A program made the translations under genes and the position numbers. Under the pieces are notes generated by a model. That model saw nothing but the letters and a program-made list of their open reading frames with translations. It was not told the origin of the DNA and made no database searches. Shown one piece after another: positions 11,677 to 12,241 of a stretch of DNA of 12,241 bases. The DNA is from Acidobacteriota bacterium. GTDB lineage: Bacteria > Acidobacteriota > UBA6911 > RPQK01. The stretch spans positions 1 to 12,241 of the forward strand of contig RPQK01000137.1 in NCBI GenBank assembly GCA_003819755.1, read 5' to 3'. The stretch's first letter is position 1. Every line of letters starts with the position of its first letter.

Positions 11677-12241
11677 ATGACGCTCGCCGGGCTCATTTAT
11701 CGCAACCTGGTCCATTACTGGCGTACCAACCTGGCGGTCGTGGCCGGGGTCGCGACGGCCGTGTCCGTGCTCTCGGGTGCACTATCGGTGGGGGGATCCG
11801 TCCGCAGCAGCCTCCAACACCTTGTCTATCAGCGGCTCGGCGGGGCCACTCACCTGGTCTCGGCCGATCATTTCTTCCGCGAGGATCTTGCCGCCGGATT
11901 GCAGGCGCAAGCGGCGGCGATCATCTACCTCCAGGGGGTGCTCGTCCGCGAGCACACCGGGGCCCGGGCTCTTGAGGTCAACGTCTACGGCATAGACGAA
12001 CGGTTCTGGACGATCCACGGTAAGAACGCCCGATCCGCGCCACAGGACCGTCAAGCACTCGTCGGCGCGCCCCTGGCGGAGAAGCTGGGTGTCGAGCGTG
12101 GAGACACGCTGTTGCTACGCGTCGAAACGCAACGCGGAATTCCACGAGAATCGCTTTACGGACGGCGCGAAAATATCGGGAGGACCATACGCCTGGAGTG
12201 CAGCGAAATCCTGCCTTCCGCTGAACTGGGCGAGTTCGCGC
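11677..12241 (+). CDS. FtsX/MacB-like ABC transporter permease, N-terminal part
   Basis: An open frame of 188 codons runs off the window end. It begins M-T-L-A-G-L-I-Y-R-N-L-V-H-Y-W-R-T-N-L-A, then a membrane helix (about 20-38) and G-S-V-R-S-S-L-Q-H-L-V. A predicted extracytoplasmic MacB-type core domain follows, with H-L-V-S-A-D-H-F-F-R-E-D-L-A and G-I-D-E-R-F-W. These opening motifs match my recollection of very large (about 1000-residue) FtsX-like permeases common in planctomycetes and allies, which support the ATG at 11677 despite the absence of a clear Shine-Dalgarno (AGGA is 12 nt away, inside the nonamer repeat). Such permeases work with a MacB/LolD-type ATPase in lipoprotein or peptide handling; the ATPase is not in the window. 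Confidence 0.85.
   Translation, partial: MTLAGLIYRNLVHYWRTNLAVVAGVATAVSVLSGALSVGGSVRSSLQHLVYQRLGGATHLVSADHFFREDLAAGLQAQAAAIIYLQGVLVREHTGARALEVNVYGIDERFWTIHGKNARSAPQDRQALVGAPLAEKLGVERGDTLLLRVETQRGIPRESLYGRRENIGRTIRLECSEILPSAELGEFA

Overview
The window is about 60% GC and looks like a chromosomal segment of a Planctomycetota/PVC-type or similarly repeat-rich environmental bacterium (Acidobacteriota and Hydrogenedentota-like lineages are alternatives). This rests on established knowledge of family distributions, not on a marker gene. The clues are three PQQ-like propellers with the D-W-P-Q-F-R-G-P or D-F-R-G-P-N-R-D-G signature, a large FtsX-like permease opening of a type common in planctomycetes, a truncated REP-associated IS200-like transposase, and several families of short palindromic or tandem repeats at gene edges and inside genes.

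Layout. Bases 143-8743 hold six plus-strand genes that read as one transcription unit: two secreted PQQ-like beta-propellers (143-1471, 1555-2814), an NHL-type propeller (3135-3995), a Tat-exported ferredoxin with four predicted [4Fe-4S] clusters (3992-4585), a NapH-like membrane polyferredoxin (4578-5822) and a 945-residue membrane-anchored NuoE-NuoF-ferredoxin fusion (5906-8743). The NHL/ferredoxin and ferredoxin/polyferredoxin pairs overlap by 4 and 8 nt, so they are probably translationally coupled. Bases 8750-9235 hold REP-like hairpins and a 5'-truncated transposase remnant. A VapBC toxin-antitoxin pair (9236-9858) and a membrane-anchored PQQ-like propeller (10057-11604) follow on the minus strand. 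The window ends inside an ABC permease gene (11677 onward, plus strand).

How the genes may work together (inference). The NuoEF fusion should oxidise NAD(P)H at a membrane-tethered cytoplasmic site. The polyferredoxin can carry electrons through the membrane, and the Tat ferredoxin can receive them outside, near secreted propellers. This would be an outward NADH-to-periplasm electron conduit analogous in parts to NapGH or Rnf. No terminal reductase, hydrogenase catalytic subunit or cytochrome is in the window, so the acceptor is unknown.

The other striking feature is a family of roughly 130-160 bp inverted-repeat elements made of CGAATAT heptamers. One has perfect 42-bp arms (2973-3101). Two are read in frame as the N-terminal extension and the C-terminal tail of the polyferredoxin. 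A second repeat, the nonamer ACAGGATTA, sits at several gene boundaries.
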